Positions 17,543 to 24,762 of a stretch of 64,000 bases of DNA are shown piece by piece; positions within the stretch are counted from its first letter, which is position 1, and each line of letters starts with the position of its first letter. The stretch covers positions 105,645 through 169,644 of the forward strand of contig JACRQG010000005.1 of the NCBI GenBank assembly GCA_016222805.1, given 5' to 3'. The notes under the pieces are model-generated. The model had not been told where the DNA came from. It saw only the letters and a program-made list of their open reading frames with translations, and made no database searches. Made by a program: the position numbers and the translations under genes. This DNA comes from Verrucomicrobiota bacterium. GTDB taxonomy: Bacteria > Verrucomicrobiota > Verrucomicrobiia > Opitutales > Opitutaceae.

Positions 17543-18346
17543 ATGGTCCCCGATCGCCTCCAATCCCGACGCTTCGAGGTGAAGTACCGCATCGACGAGG
17601 CCACCGCCCGCGCCGTGCGCGAGTACGCCCGCGGCCGGCTGGAACCCGACGAATTCGGACTCGCCAGCGACGTGCCCACCTACCCGGTGCACAGCCTGTA
17701 CCTGGATTCCGCGGGTCTCGATCTCTTCCACTCCACGATCAACGGCGACCGCAACCGGTTCAAGTTGCGCGCCCGCTTCTACGACGACGCGCCCAACTCG
17801 CCCGTCTACCTCGAGATCAAGCGCCGGGTCGATCGCTGCATCGTCAAACAGCGCGCCCGGGTGCGTCGCGAGTGCGTCCCCGACCTGCTCTCCGGAGACC
17901 TGCCCGCTTGGAAACACTTGGCGCAGGCCGACGCTCGCCACTATGCGGCGCTCCTCTCGTTCTGCACGCTGCGGCGCCAGCTCGCCGCCGGCCCCAGCGC
18001 CCACGTCGCCTACGATCGCGAGGCGTGGACCAGCCGGGAAAACAACAGCGTGCGCCTGACCCTCGATCGCCGCGTGCAGTGCGAAGTCCATCGCACGCCG
18101 GTCTTGTCGACCGCCTTTTCGCGGCCGACAGGGATCTTCGCCGGCACCGTCATCCTCGAGTTGAAGTTCACCAATCGCTTCCCCGTCTGGTTCCGCGAGC
18201 TGGTCGAGCACCTCGACCTCCAGCCGGAAAGCGCCGCGAAGTACGTCGACGGCCTCGCTGCCGTCACCGCTCCGCACCTCGCGTCCGCCCGGTGGTCCGG
18301 GCCGGCTCCTTCGTTTTCGTTCAAACCCGGGCTGCTGCCGGCCTGA
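17543..18346 (+). CDS. VTC-domain polyphosphate polymerase
   Basis: A 267-residue VTC domain with no membrane segment. VTC proteins form a tunnel-like beta barrel that makes polyphosphate from ATP, or act on related polymers. The expected charged strands are present: RFEVKYRI (10-17), YLEIKRRV (about 92-99), LTLDRRV and the late VILELKF strand. The N-terminus at the ATG 17543 matches the family start; open frame upstream lies inside the giant gene. Spacings of 13 bases behind the lamin-tail/CotH gene and 17 bases ahead of DUF4956 point to one transcript. CotH, VTC and DUF4956 genes are found side by side in many bacteria, without an established joint function. Confidence 0.88.
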   Translation: MVPDRLQSRRFEVKYRIDEATARAVREYARGRLEPDEFGLASDVPTYPVHSLYLDSAGLDLFHSTINGDRNRFKLRARFYDDAPNSPVYLEIKRRVDRCIVKQRARVRRECVPDLLSGDLPAWKHLAQADARHYAALLSFCTLRRQLAAGPSAHVAYDREAWTSRENNSVRLTLDRRVQCEVHRTPVLSTAFSRPTGIFAGTVILELKFTNRFPVWFRELVEHLDLQPESAAKYVDGLAAVTAPHLASARWSGPAPSFSFKPGLLPA

Positions 18347-18363
18347 CGATCCCTCCCCTCTCC

Positions 18364-19047
18364 ATGCTCGACTCCCTGCTTCACGCGGATGCGGCGACCG
18401 CCCCCACTCCGCTCTCCGTCCTGCTGCTGGCGCTGCTGCTCGCCTTTGCCCTCGGCCAGGCCCTGGCCTGGGTCTACATGGCCACCCACGACGGCCTGTC
18501 CTACTCCCGCGCATTCGTGGTGTCGCTGCTGTTGCTGCCGGTCATCGTCGCCCTGGTGATGTTCGTGCTCTCGAACAGCCTGGTCACGGCGTTCGGACTG
18601 ATGGCCATCTTTGCGATTGTCCGGTTCCGCAACATCCTCCGCGACACCCTCGACACCGCCCATGTGCTGGCGGGCATCGTGCTCGGCATGAGCTGTGGCA
18701 CGCTCAAGTTCACCACCGCCATCGTCGGGGGCGCCGTCCTGCTCGCCATCATGGGCTATGCCCGCCTCACGTTGTTTGGCCGCCGCCTCCGACATGACTT
18801 CGTGCTGCACCTCGAAGCGGACCAGCCGGCGGAGTCCCTGGCCGCGCTCCCCGGCCTCTTGGCCCGCCACGGCACCCGCGTGCACTGCGTGAGCCGGCGC
18901 ACGGCTCCCGGGCGGGGCACGCAACTCTCCTATCATCTTCTGCTCCGCGATCCCGACCGGGTCGATGAACTGCTGGCCGAGGTCACCGCCGTCCCCGGAA
19001 TCACCCAGGCTGCCGGCGTGCCGGCCGAACCGGAATCCGAGGTGTAG
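18364..19047 (+). CDS. DUF4956 membrane protein
   Basis: A 227-residue protein with about four or five hydrophobic segments between residues 15 and 135 (PLSVLLLALLLAFALG; VVSLLLLPVIVALVMFVL; LMAIFAIVRFRN; IVLGMSCG; IVGGAVLLAIMGYA) and a soluble C-terminal domain (about 140-227). The conserved IVRFRN..RDTLDTAH stretch is the DUF4956 hallmark. It follows the VTC gene closely, the usual partner arrangement. A membrane platform or channel role for the polymer or kinase system is inference only. The ATG at 18364 gives a short N-terminal tail before the first membrane segment. Confidence 0.85.
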   Translation: MLDSLLHADAATAPTPLSVLLLALLLAFALGQALAWVYMATHDGLSYSRAFVVSLLLLPVIVALVMFVLSNSLVTAFGLMAIFAIVRFRNILRDTLDTAHVLAGIVLGMSCGTLKFTTAIVGGAVLLAIMGYARLTLFGRRLRHDFVLHLEADQPAESLAALPGLLARHGTRVHCVSRRTAPGRGTQLSYHLLLRDPDRVDELLAEVTAVPGITQAAGVPAEPESEV

Positions 19048-19165
19048 TGCCCGTCGCACTCCTCGTGCTCCCACCCCTTTTCCGTCCTTCCCGCCTTCCC
19101 GGCAAAAGAACCCAAGAGGTTTTTTCCTCTCCGCCGGTGCCGCGCGCACCGACTGCCCCTGTTGC

Positions 19166-20263
19166 ATGAGCCGTCCCTCCCTCTCTCCCATTCCCACGCC
19201 ACCGCGACAACGCTGGCGCGCCTTCCGCACCGGCGCCCTTCCCGCTCTCGTCTTTCTCGGATGCGTGGTGGCCATTGCCGCCCTCTGGCGGGGCTCCGCG
19301 GCCGCGCCAACCCTCGTGGCCGAGGCTGAAACGACCCGTCGGGAGATCGGCGCGGAGTGTGCGGGGACCGTCACGAACCTCCGGGTTTCCCTCTTTCAAG
19401 CGGTCCAGGCCGGGGAGATCCTGGGCCAGATCACCGCCCCGGCGCCGGCGCAGGCCGAGGCCTCCCTGGCGGTGGTGCGGGCGGAAATCAACGCGCTCCA
19501 CCGCAGCCTCACCGCCGCCGTCGATCAACAGCGCCTGAACCTCGACTTCCACCGGCTTCAGCTCGACTGGATGCGCGCCCGGACGGACCTCGCCTCTCTG
19601 CAGGTGCAGCTGCGCCAGGCCGAAGCCGACCTGAAACGCGCCGCCCCGTTGCGCGAGCGCAGCGTCGTCTCCGAAGAATCCTTCGAGGCCACGCGGAGCC
19701 TGCGGGATCGCCGCGCCGCCCAGGTGCGCGAACAGGAGTCGCTGGTCGAACGGCTGGCGCCGGCGGCGCTCCCTCCGGCATCACCGGTCGACGAAGTGTC
19801 AGCCGCCCTCGACGCCCGCATTCGGATCCAGGAGGAGAAACTCCGCGCCGCCGAACTCCAGCTCCAGCCCCTGCCCCTGGTCGCCCCGATCGACGGCATC
19901 GTGACCTCCGTGCTTCGCCAGGAAGGCGAGGTGGTCGTGGCGGGGCAGTCCATCCTGACCGTGGCCCGTCCGGCACCCACTCACCTGGTCGGCTACCTCC
20001 GGCAGCCTCTGCCGTTTCAACCGGAGCCCGGCATGGTCGCGGAGGTGCGCACGCGCGGACCCGACCGCCGGAGTGCGACGACCTCCGTCCTGGCCGCCAG
20101 TCCCGCGCTCGAGCGGGTGCCACCCACCCTCCTCGCCCTGTTAAACCGGGATGATGTCCCCGAGCTCGGCCTGAGGGTCCACCTCACGGCCCCCCCTTCG
20201 CTCCGCCTCCGGCCGGGGGAACAGGTCGACGTCTGGTTTGCGCGCAGCGGCCGCTCCCCGTAG
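19166..20263 (+). CDS. HlyD-like membrane fusion / periplasmic adaptor protein
   Basis: A 365-residue adaptor: a basic N-terminus and one membrane segment (about 25-43), a first half-lipoyl segment (GTVTNLRVSLFQAVQAGEI), a long coiled coil (about 90-215, rich in QLRQAEADL-type heptads), the second half-lipoyl segment (LVAPIDGIVTS) and a beta-barrel end. Such proteins link inner-membrane exporters to the outer membrane. No ABC or RND pump gene is next to it; instead it sits 118 bases after DUF4956, so it may serve the CotH/VTC/DUF4956 group or an unlinked exporter. The ATG at 19166 was chosen because the membrane segment then sits near the N-terminus. It converges on the next gene with only 12 bases between. 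Confidence 0.8.
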   Translation: MSRPSLSPIPTPPRQRWRAFRTGALPALVFLGCVVAIAALWRGSAAAPTLVAEAETTRREIGAECAGTVTNLRVSLFQAVQAGEILGQITAPAPAQAEASLAVVRAEINALHRSLTAAVDQQRLNLDFHRLQLDWMRARTDLASLQVQLRQAEADLKRAAPLRERSVVSEESFEATRSLRDRRAAQVREQESLVERLAPAALPPASPVDEVSAALDARIRIQEEKLRAAELQLQPLPLVAPIDGIVTSVLRQEGEVVVAGQSILTVARPAPTHLVGYLRQPLPFQPEPGMVAEVRTRGPDRRSATTSVLAASPALERVPPTLLALLNRDDVPELGLRVHLTAPPSLRLRPGEQVDVWFARSGRSP

Positions 20264-20275
20264 CTCCGCCAGCCT

Positions 20276-20701
20276 TCAGGCCGGAGCCCTCGGCACGCCC
20301 CCCAGAAATCGTGCCGCCAGCCAGCCCATCGGCAGATAGGCCAGAAGGAGGTCCACGGCGGAGAACCACACCGGCGACGGCAACAGGATCACGTTGGAAA
20401 TGCCACCGACGAGGAAAAGGCCAGCCACGGTCATCGCCAGGGCGAACTTGCGCGTCTGCGCCACTCGCGCCGCCACGGCCGCACCGGCCAGGGTGCCCAG
20501 GGCGTGCGCCAGGAAAGGGAACAAGAAGTGTTGCGGACCGAAGAGGTGCATCGACGCCTTCAAACCCTCCATGGTCGTCACATCCGCGCCCGCGGGCGGC
20601 GGGATGACCTTTCCGCTCACGAGGATGAGCGACATGTTGACGATGCTGCCGATGATCAGGCCGAGCAGAAGCCCGAGGCCGTTGCGCAGAATGGGGTGCA
20701 T
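20276..20701 (-). CDS. small four-helix inner-membrane protein, function unknown
   Basis: A 141-residue hydrophobic protein with four predicted membrane helices (about 7-30, 60-85, 90-108, 115-135) joined by short loops. I do not recognise an assigned function. The ATG at 20701 begins just before the first helix; a longer start at 20764 adds a poor leader. It lies alone between the HlyD-like gene (convergent) and the lactonase gene (same strand, 108 bases upstream). Confidence 0.6.
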   Translation of the reverse strand: MHPILRNGLGLLLGLIIGSIVNMSLILVSGKVIPPPAGADVTTMEGLKASMHLFGPQHFLFPFLAHALGTLAGAAVAARVAQTRKFALAMTVAGLFLVGGISNVILLPSPVWFSAVDLLLAYLPMGWLAARFLGGVPRAPA

Positions 20702-20809
20702 GGACGTGGGGTGGGGTCCACACGAGCTAGCCAGCCCACTCAGGACTGCAAGCGCGACCTTCACCGCGCCATCGTTCCGCCTTCTCCAGCAGCCTGGGAG
20801 CGTCCTTCC

Positions 20810-21943
20810 CTACGGCTTCACAAACACGATGCAGATCGGCGCGGGGACGTTGATCACTCCCTTGGTTTGGTACGTGAGCCGCCCCGTCTGCGGGTTCACC
20901 TGATGGACGGAAACGGTGTTGGAATCCGCCCCGGCCGCCAGCAGCCATCCCGCGCCCGGCGCCAGGTTGATGTTGCGCGGAAACGCGCCGCGCACCGGCT
21001 GCACCTGGATCACCTCGGTCGCCGCCGTCGCGGGATCCGCGCGGTACACCGTCACGGTGTCGTTTCCACGGTTGGAGTAGTAGAGGAAGCGTCCGCTGGG
21101 ATGGATCAGGATCTCCGCCCCGGAATTGTGGGTCTCGCCGGCCTTCACCGTCTCGCTGATCGAGGGCACGGTGCCGAGCTGGCGCGCCGTGCCCGCCGCC
21201 GCATCCCAGGCGAAAGAGGTCAGCGACACCGAGAGTTCGTTCAGGAGATAGATGAACCGCCCGTCCGGGGAGAACTTGAGGTGCCGCGGGCCACCGCCGC
21301 GGACGGAGGCGGCGAAGCCATGTCGGACGACTTCGGCCCGCTCGGCCTCAACCCGGTAGATCACGATGCCGTCGAGGCCGAGATCCGGGACCAGGGCGAA
21401 GCGCCCGTCCGGAGACCAGCCGACATAGTGGGGATGCGGGGAGTCCTGCCGCTTCTCGACCACCCGGGAGCCGCCCTCGTGCTCGATGACGCGGGCCGGA
21501 CCGAGCTTGCCGTCCGCCGCCAAGGGAAACACCGCGACCGAACCTCCGCCATATTGGGCGGTCATCACCAGTCGACCCGAGGGATGCACCGCGATGTGAG
21601 CCGCCCCGCCGTCGCCGGTCGCCAGTTCGTTGATCACGGTCAACGCGCCCTTCGGCCCGATCTGATAGGCCACCGCCCCCGGACCGCCCTTGAAGTTCGC
21701 CGCGGCGTAGAGCTTCTTCCCGTCCGGATGGACCGCCAGGAAACCCGGTGAGCCGACCTCCGCGGCGAGTTCCGCCGCCGAGAGCTTGCCGGTCGAGGTA
21801 TCGAAGGTGGATCGGTAGATGCCCTTCGCCCCCGGACCGCCCGTGCCGAAGTACACGAGCCAAGTCTCGGCCCGCACAATCGCGGAAGCACCCAACAGGA
21901 CACCACCAAGTCCCAGGACCCGAACCGAGTTGAAGAACTTCAT
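20810..21943 (-). CDS. secreted lactonase-family seven-bladed beta-propeller protein
   Basis: A 377-residue intact member of the PF10282 family (6-phosphogluconolactonase / carboxymuconate-cyclase-like) with a signal peptide (about residues 1-25, ending VRAE). Blade signatures recur (LAVHPDGKKLYAA, FSPDGRFIYLLNEL, HPSGRFLYYSNRG), followed by the PRN..LAPG blade and the closing strand PICIVF. Secretion argues against a role in cytosolic pentose-phosphate metabolism; a periplasmic sugar-lactone hydrolase is likelier. It is the full-length counterpart of the broken gene at 4141-5084. The ATG at 21943 gives a clean signal peptide. Confidence 0.82.
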   Translation of the reverse strand: MKFFNSVRVLGLGGVLLGASAIVRAETWLVYFGTGGPGAKGIYRSTFDTSTGKLSAAELAAEVGSPGFLAVHPDGKKLYAAANFKGGPGAVAYQIGPKGALTVINELATGDGGAAHIAVHPSGRLVMTAQYGGGSVAVFPLAADGKLGPARVIEHEGGSRVVEKRQDSPHPHYVGWSPDGRFALVPDLGLDGIVIYRVEAERAEVVRHGFAASVRGGGPRHLKFSPDGRFIYLLNELSVSLTSFAWDAAAGTARQLGTVPSISETVKAGETHNSGAEILIHPSGRFLYYSNRGNDTVTVYRADPATAATEVIQVQPVRGAFPRNINLAPGAGWLLAAGADSNTVSVHQVNPQTGRLTYQTKGVINVPAPICIVFVKP

Positions 21944-22042
21944 GGCGCTTCGCCTTACACCCCGACCCACCAAGCGCCAAGAGCGAATGTGCAAGCCGGC
22001 AGGAATCGCCGTGGATCCCCAACCTGCCGGCAATCGGACAGG

Positions 22043-22070
22043 AAAAAGGGCGGGACCGGGGTCCCGCCCT
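22043..22070 (-). terminator. Rho-independent terminator after the VPDSG-CTERM-type gene
   Basis: On the minus strand a perfect ten-base stem (AGGGCGGGAC / GTCCCGCCCT at 22047-22070, four-base loop) is followed by five T residues. It lies 28 bases after the stop of the gene at 22098-22799. It is the clearest intrinsic terminator in the window. Confidence 0.85.
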
Positions 22071-22097
22071 GTTACCGGTCACGCTTCGGGGAGGCGC

Positions 22098-22799
22098 TCA
22101 GGCCGAGAAGCGGCGGCGCAGTCCCCGCATCAGCAATCCGGCGCCAGCGAGCAAGCCGAGGGTCGTCGCGGAATCGGGCGCACCCGGAGGCGCAGGTTCG
22201 TCGATGTAGAAATTGTCCAGGCCGAAGCAGTAGGCGTTCTGTGAGGTCACCGTGAACGACGTGATCCCATCGAAGCTGGAGTCCATCCACAGGCGCTTGA
22301 TGCCGTCTCCCGGAGCCCCCGTCGACAGGTGGTCAATCCCCCAATGGGACGACGGCAGCAGGACCGGCGCTCCTCCCGACGGAGTGACGTAGGACAATTC
22401 CGTTCCATTGGACAGTCCGCCCCCGGTGACAGTGTTCGAGGTCAGGTCCATGTAATTGAGGTCAAATGTGCCGCCTCCGACCTTTGAAAACACGATCGAG
22501 GTGGCACCGCCCCCCGTCCAGTGGTTGTGGAGAACGCTATTGTTGTCCGTATTGGGCGCGAAGGTGCCATAGTAGTTTCCGATGTCCCCATAACCGCCAA
22601 TGAAATCGATCCTGATGCCGTCCTCGATATAGTAGAGGACGTTTCCAGCATATCCGCCCGTGTTGGTCGGGGTGTAGGTGACTCCACCGGGCAGGTAGGC
22701 GGTGCCGCCAGTGAAGTCGATGACGACGGCCGAAGCGGTGCTGGCCATTCCCAGGCATACTGCCGCCAGTAACGAGGTCCACAGTTGTGCGCGTTTCAT
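22098..22799 (-). CDS. secreted protein with VPDSG-CTERM-type sorting tail
   Basis: A 233-residue protein: signal peptide (1-24, ending ASA), a Gly/Thr/Tyr-rich beta-sandwich-like body, and a C-terminal tail made of an APDSA motif, a hydrophobic helix (TTLGLLAGAGLLMRGL) and a terminal RRRF cluster. This is the layout of VPDSG-CTERM signals, a verrucomicrobial relative of PEP-CTERM that exosortase-like enzymes process at the membrane; the motif here is a variant (A for V, A for the last G). The body has no recognised enzyme motif. The gene is monocistronic, with a strong terminator behind it and a 450-base AT-richer region before it. Confidence 0.75.
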   Translation of the reverse strand: MKRAQLWTSLLAAVCLGMASTASAVVIDFTGGTAYLPGGVTYTPTNTGGYAGNVLYYIEDGIRIDFIGGYGDIGNYYGTFAPNTDNNSVLHNHWTGGGATSIVFSKVGGGTFDLNYMDLTSNTVTGGGLSNGTELSYVTPSGGAPVLLPSSHWGIDHLSTGAPGDGIKRLWMDSSFDGITSFTVTSQNAYCFGLDNFYIDEPAPPGAPDSATTLGLLAGAGLLMRGLRRRFSA

Positions 22800-23247
22800 A
22801 GGGTACTTCGAGTTTCGAGGCTGTTTCGCGCCCGTCGCCCCAGAAAGAAACGGCGTGCGCCATCCGCGTGATTGGGAGTGAAGACCAATAAGCATAGCTT
22901 ACGCCAAGTGACTCTCGGTATAAGCTCCCATGCAGACCTCATTTGAACTCAATAACCTCGGTTAGTGGCTCCTCAGATCCAGCAACCGCCCCTCCGCCAC
23001 CGGGAGTAAACCGCGGCGACTCTCCCTCTCCCGATCCGCGGCAAGAGAGCTATTTCTTGTTCTATTACAATTCTTTCCGCCACCGCCCCAAGGTGTAAGG
23101 ATTGCCAACACTTTCCGCCCCTCCTCGGCCCCGCCGGCACCGGCCAGAGGGCGCCCTGATTCGCGAATGCCGATGCTTGCCGGCTGTCGGCCCCGTCCTT
23201 GGAGGTCTGCAGAGGCCGGCTTTTAACTCCTCCCGGGAAGGGAGGTC
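22800..23247. other. 448-base non-coding region, AT-richer than its surroundings
   Basis: No gene is supported. The part at about 22880-23100 is clearly AT-richer than the rest of the window and probably holds the promoter of the VPDSG-CTERM-type gene, though no convincing -35/-10 pair could be picked. Near the other end a hairpin CCTCCC..GGGAGG (23229-23245) lies just past the stop of the beta-propeller lipoprotein gene and may end that operon. Confidence 0.5.
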
Positions 23248-24762
23248 CTACCTCTCCGCGGCGAGACTGAAAAGCCGGGTGCCGCTCATTTCAACCACCA
23301 CCCGGACCGCCCGATCCTTCGGAAGGGTTCCGCCGCGCCAGCGCACCGCGGCCCGCGTGGCGTCGGTGGTCAACGGCACACTGTCCTCGAGCCCGCAGCC
23401 GGGGATCGGGCGGCCATCGGCCTCCAGGAGAGCGACCCGCAGCCGGCCCCGACTGGCGTCAGCGTTGACCAGCAACGTCCCCGACGGAACCAGCAACGGG
23501 CGCGTCTCGATGCGGCCGCCGGCAGGGCTCGCATCGAGGGAGGCAAACCCGTGCAAACGCCAAGTGGCACGTCCGACCGTGATTCGTTTCGGCGGAATCG
23601 CTCCGCCGTGACCCGTGTTGATGGCGGTGTAGAGCAGCCACGTTTCATCGCCGGCGTCGATGCGCGTGCTGGTCACGCCCAGGATCGTGCCGCCGTCAAA
23701 GGTCCCGGGCGCCCCCCGTGGAATCACCGGCATCCGCGGCCAGGTGCGGTGCCACTTCTCGCCATCCGTGCTCGTCACGAGGTGAACATCGATTGGCCCG
23801 TCGTTGCTGCTCTGCGACGACGGCAGTTTCATCCCCTTGGGCGCGCGCCACGTCACCCGAAACATCGTCGGCAGCCCCAGAAATCCTCCCGCATGCGGCA
23901 GGACGGCCATGTTGTAGACTTCCATGCGCTGGTCCGGTCCCCGCGCCCAGGCGTGATCCTCCGCATCGGGATGGAAGACGAGTTTGGGCTCGCTCCACGA
24001 CTGGAAATCGCGGCTGCGCGTCAACCAGACCAGGCGGCCCGGCACCTCGGCGCTCGGCTTCTTGAAGTAGACGAGAAACTCCCCGGTCCGCGGGTCCTGC
24101 GTCATCGACATGGTGTCGCTGCCGGTGAACACCGGATCCTTCGGGTACGGAAGCCACCGCTGTCCATCCGCGGAGTGGTACGCGTGGTAGCCGCCCTTGT
24201 GGTAGCCGAGCAGCTTGTAGCGTTTCGCCGGATCCCGCTCGAACCGATCCACCACCACCGCGGGCGAGTGCACGTCCGCCACGATGTTGTTCGCCGTGGA
24301 TCCGTCGTACGCATGCCGTCCCAGCGCCGGCTTCTCCCAACTCCGGCCGTCCCTCGACGTGGCCCACAGGACCACGTCCATGCCGCCACTCCGCAACGTC
24401 GGCGCCGCGGAGGTGCCGCCGGGCCGCTGGGTCCGCGACATGTACCACAGGACGAAGCGCCCGTTCGCCTCATCGTGGAATAACGTCCCGTAGGTGTAGA
24501 CCCGGTCTCCCTCCCAAGGCCGATCCGGTTCGATCACCGGAGCGGGCAAGGTCCGCGCCGCGTGGATCGTGCGCACCACACCTCGCTGGTCGGCCAGCGC
24601 CGCGTCATCGGCAAACAGCAGCGGCAGGTCGCGCAACTCGATGGGCGCCGGCGAACTCGCCCGCGCTCCGCCGCACGCGGTCAGCACGGCGGTGAGCAGG
24701 ACGCCGGCGGCCAGGTTTCTTCCGCAGCACGCGACCCGCGGTTGAAGGAGTGGTGGTTTCAT
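23248..24762 (-). CDS. glycosidase-like five-bladed beta-propeller lipoprotein
   Basis: 504 residues. A lipoprotein signal is visible: hydrophobic residues 17-27 then lipobox LTAC with Cys30. The body has the repeated DG..W and DP..KRYKLLGY strands of GH32/GH43/GH130-like five-bladed propellers, then a C-terminal beta-sandwich-like part. It is clearly paralogous to the gene at 28003-29421: PAPVIEPDRPWE/ARPVLEPDRPWE, DPAKRYK, and PPKRITVG/PPKRITIG are shared. No catalytic pair can be named, so hydrolysis is unproven. Its ATG overlaps the stop of the TonB-receptor gene by one base (TGATG), indicating coupling; the two may form a surface binding-and-uptake pair. Confidence 0.72.
   Translation of the reverse strand: MKPPLLQPRVACCGRNLAAGVLLTAVLTACGGARASSPAPIELRDLPLLFADDAALADQRGVVRTIHAARTLPAPVIEPDRPWEGDRVYTYGTLFHDEANGRFVLWYMSRTQRPGGTSAAPTLRSGGMDVVLWATSRDGRSWEKPALGRHAYDGSTANNIVADVHSPAVVVDRFERDPAKRYKLLGYHKGGYHAYHSADGQRWLPYPKDPVFTGSDTMSMTQDPRTGEFLVYFKKPSAEVPGRLVWLTRSRDFQSWSEPKLVFHPDAEDHAWARGPDQRMEVYNMAVLPHAGGFLGLPTMFRVTWRAPKGMKLPSSQSSNDGPIDVHLVTSTDGEKWHRTWPRMPVIPRGAPGTFDGGTILGVTSTRIDAGDETWLLYTAINTGHGGAIPPKRITVGRATWRLHGFASLDASPAGGRIETRPLLVPSGTLLVNADASRGRLRVALLEADGRPIPGCGLEDSVPLTTDATRAAVRWRGGTLPKDRAVRVVVEMSGTRLFSLAAER

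Noticed and set aside
12772-17679. A very long minus-strand open frame (over 1600 codons) opposite the giant lamin-tail/CotH gene
   Set aside because: Its translation is low-complexity Gly/Arg/Val-rich with no domain. It mirrors the codon pattern of the real gene in GC-rich DNA.
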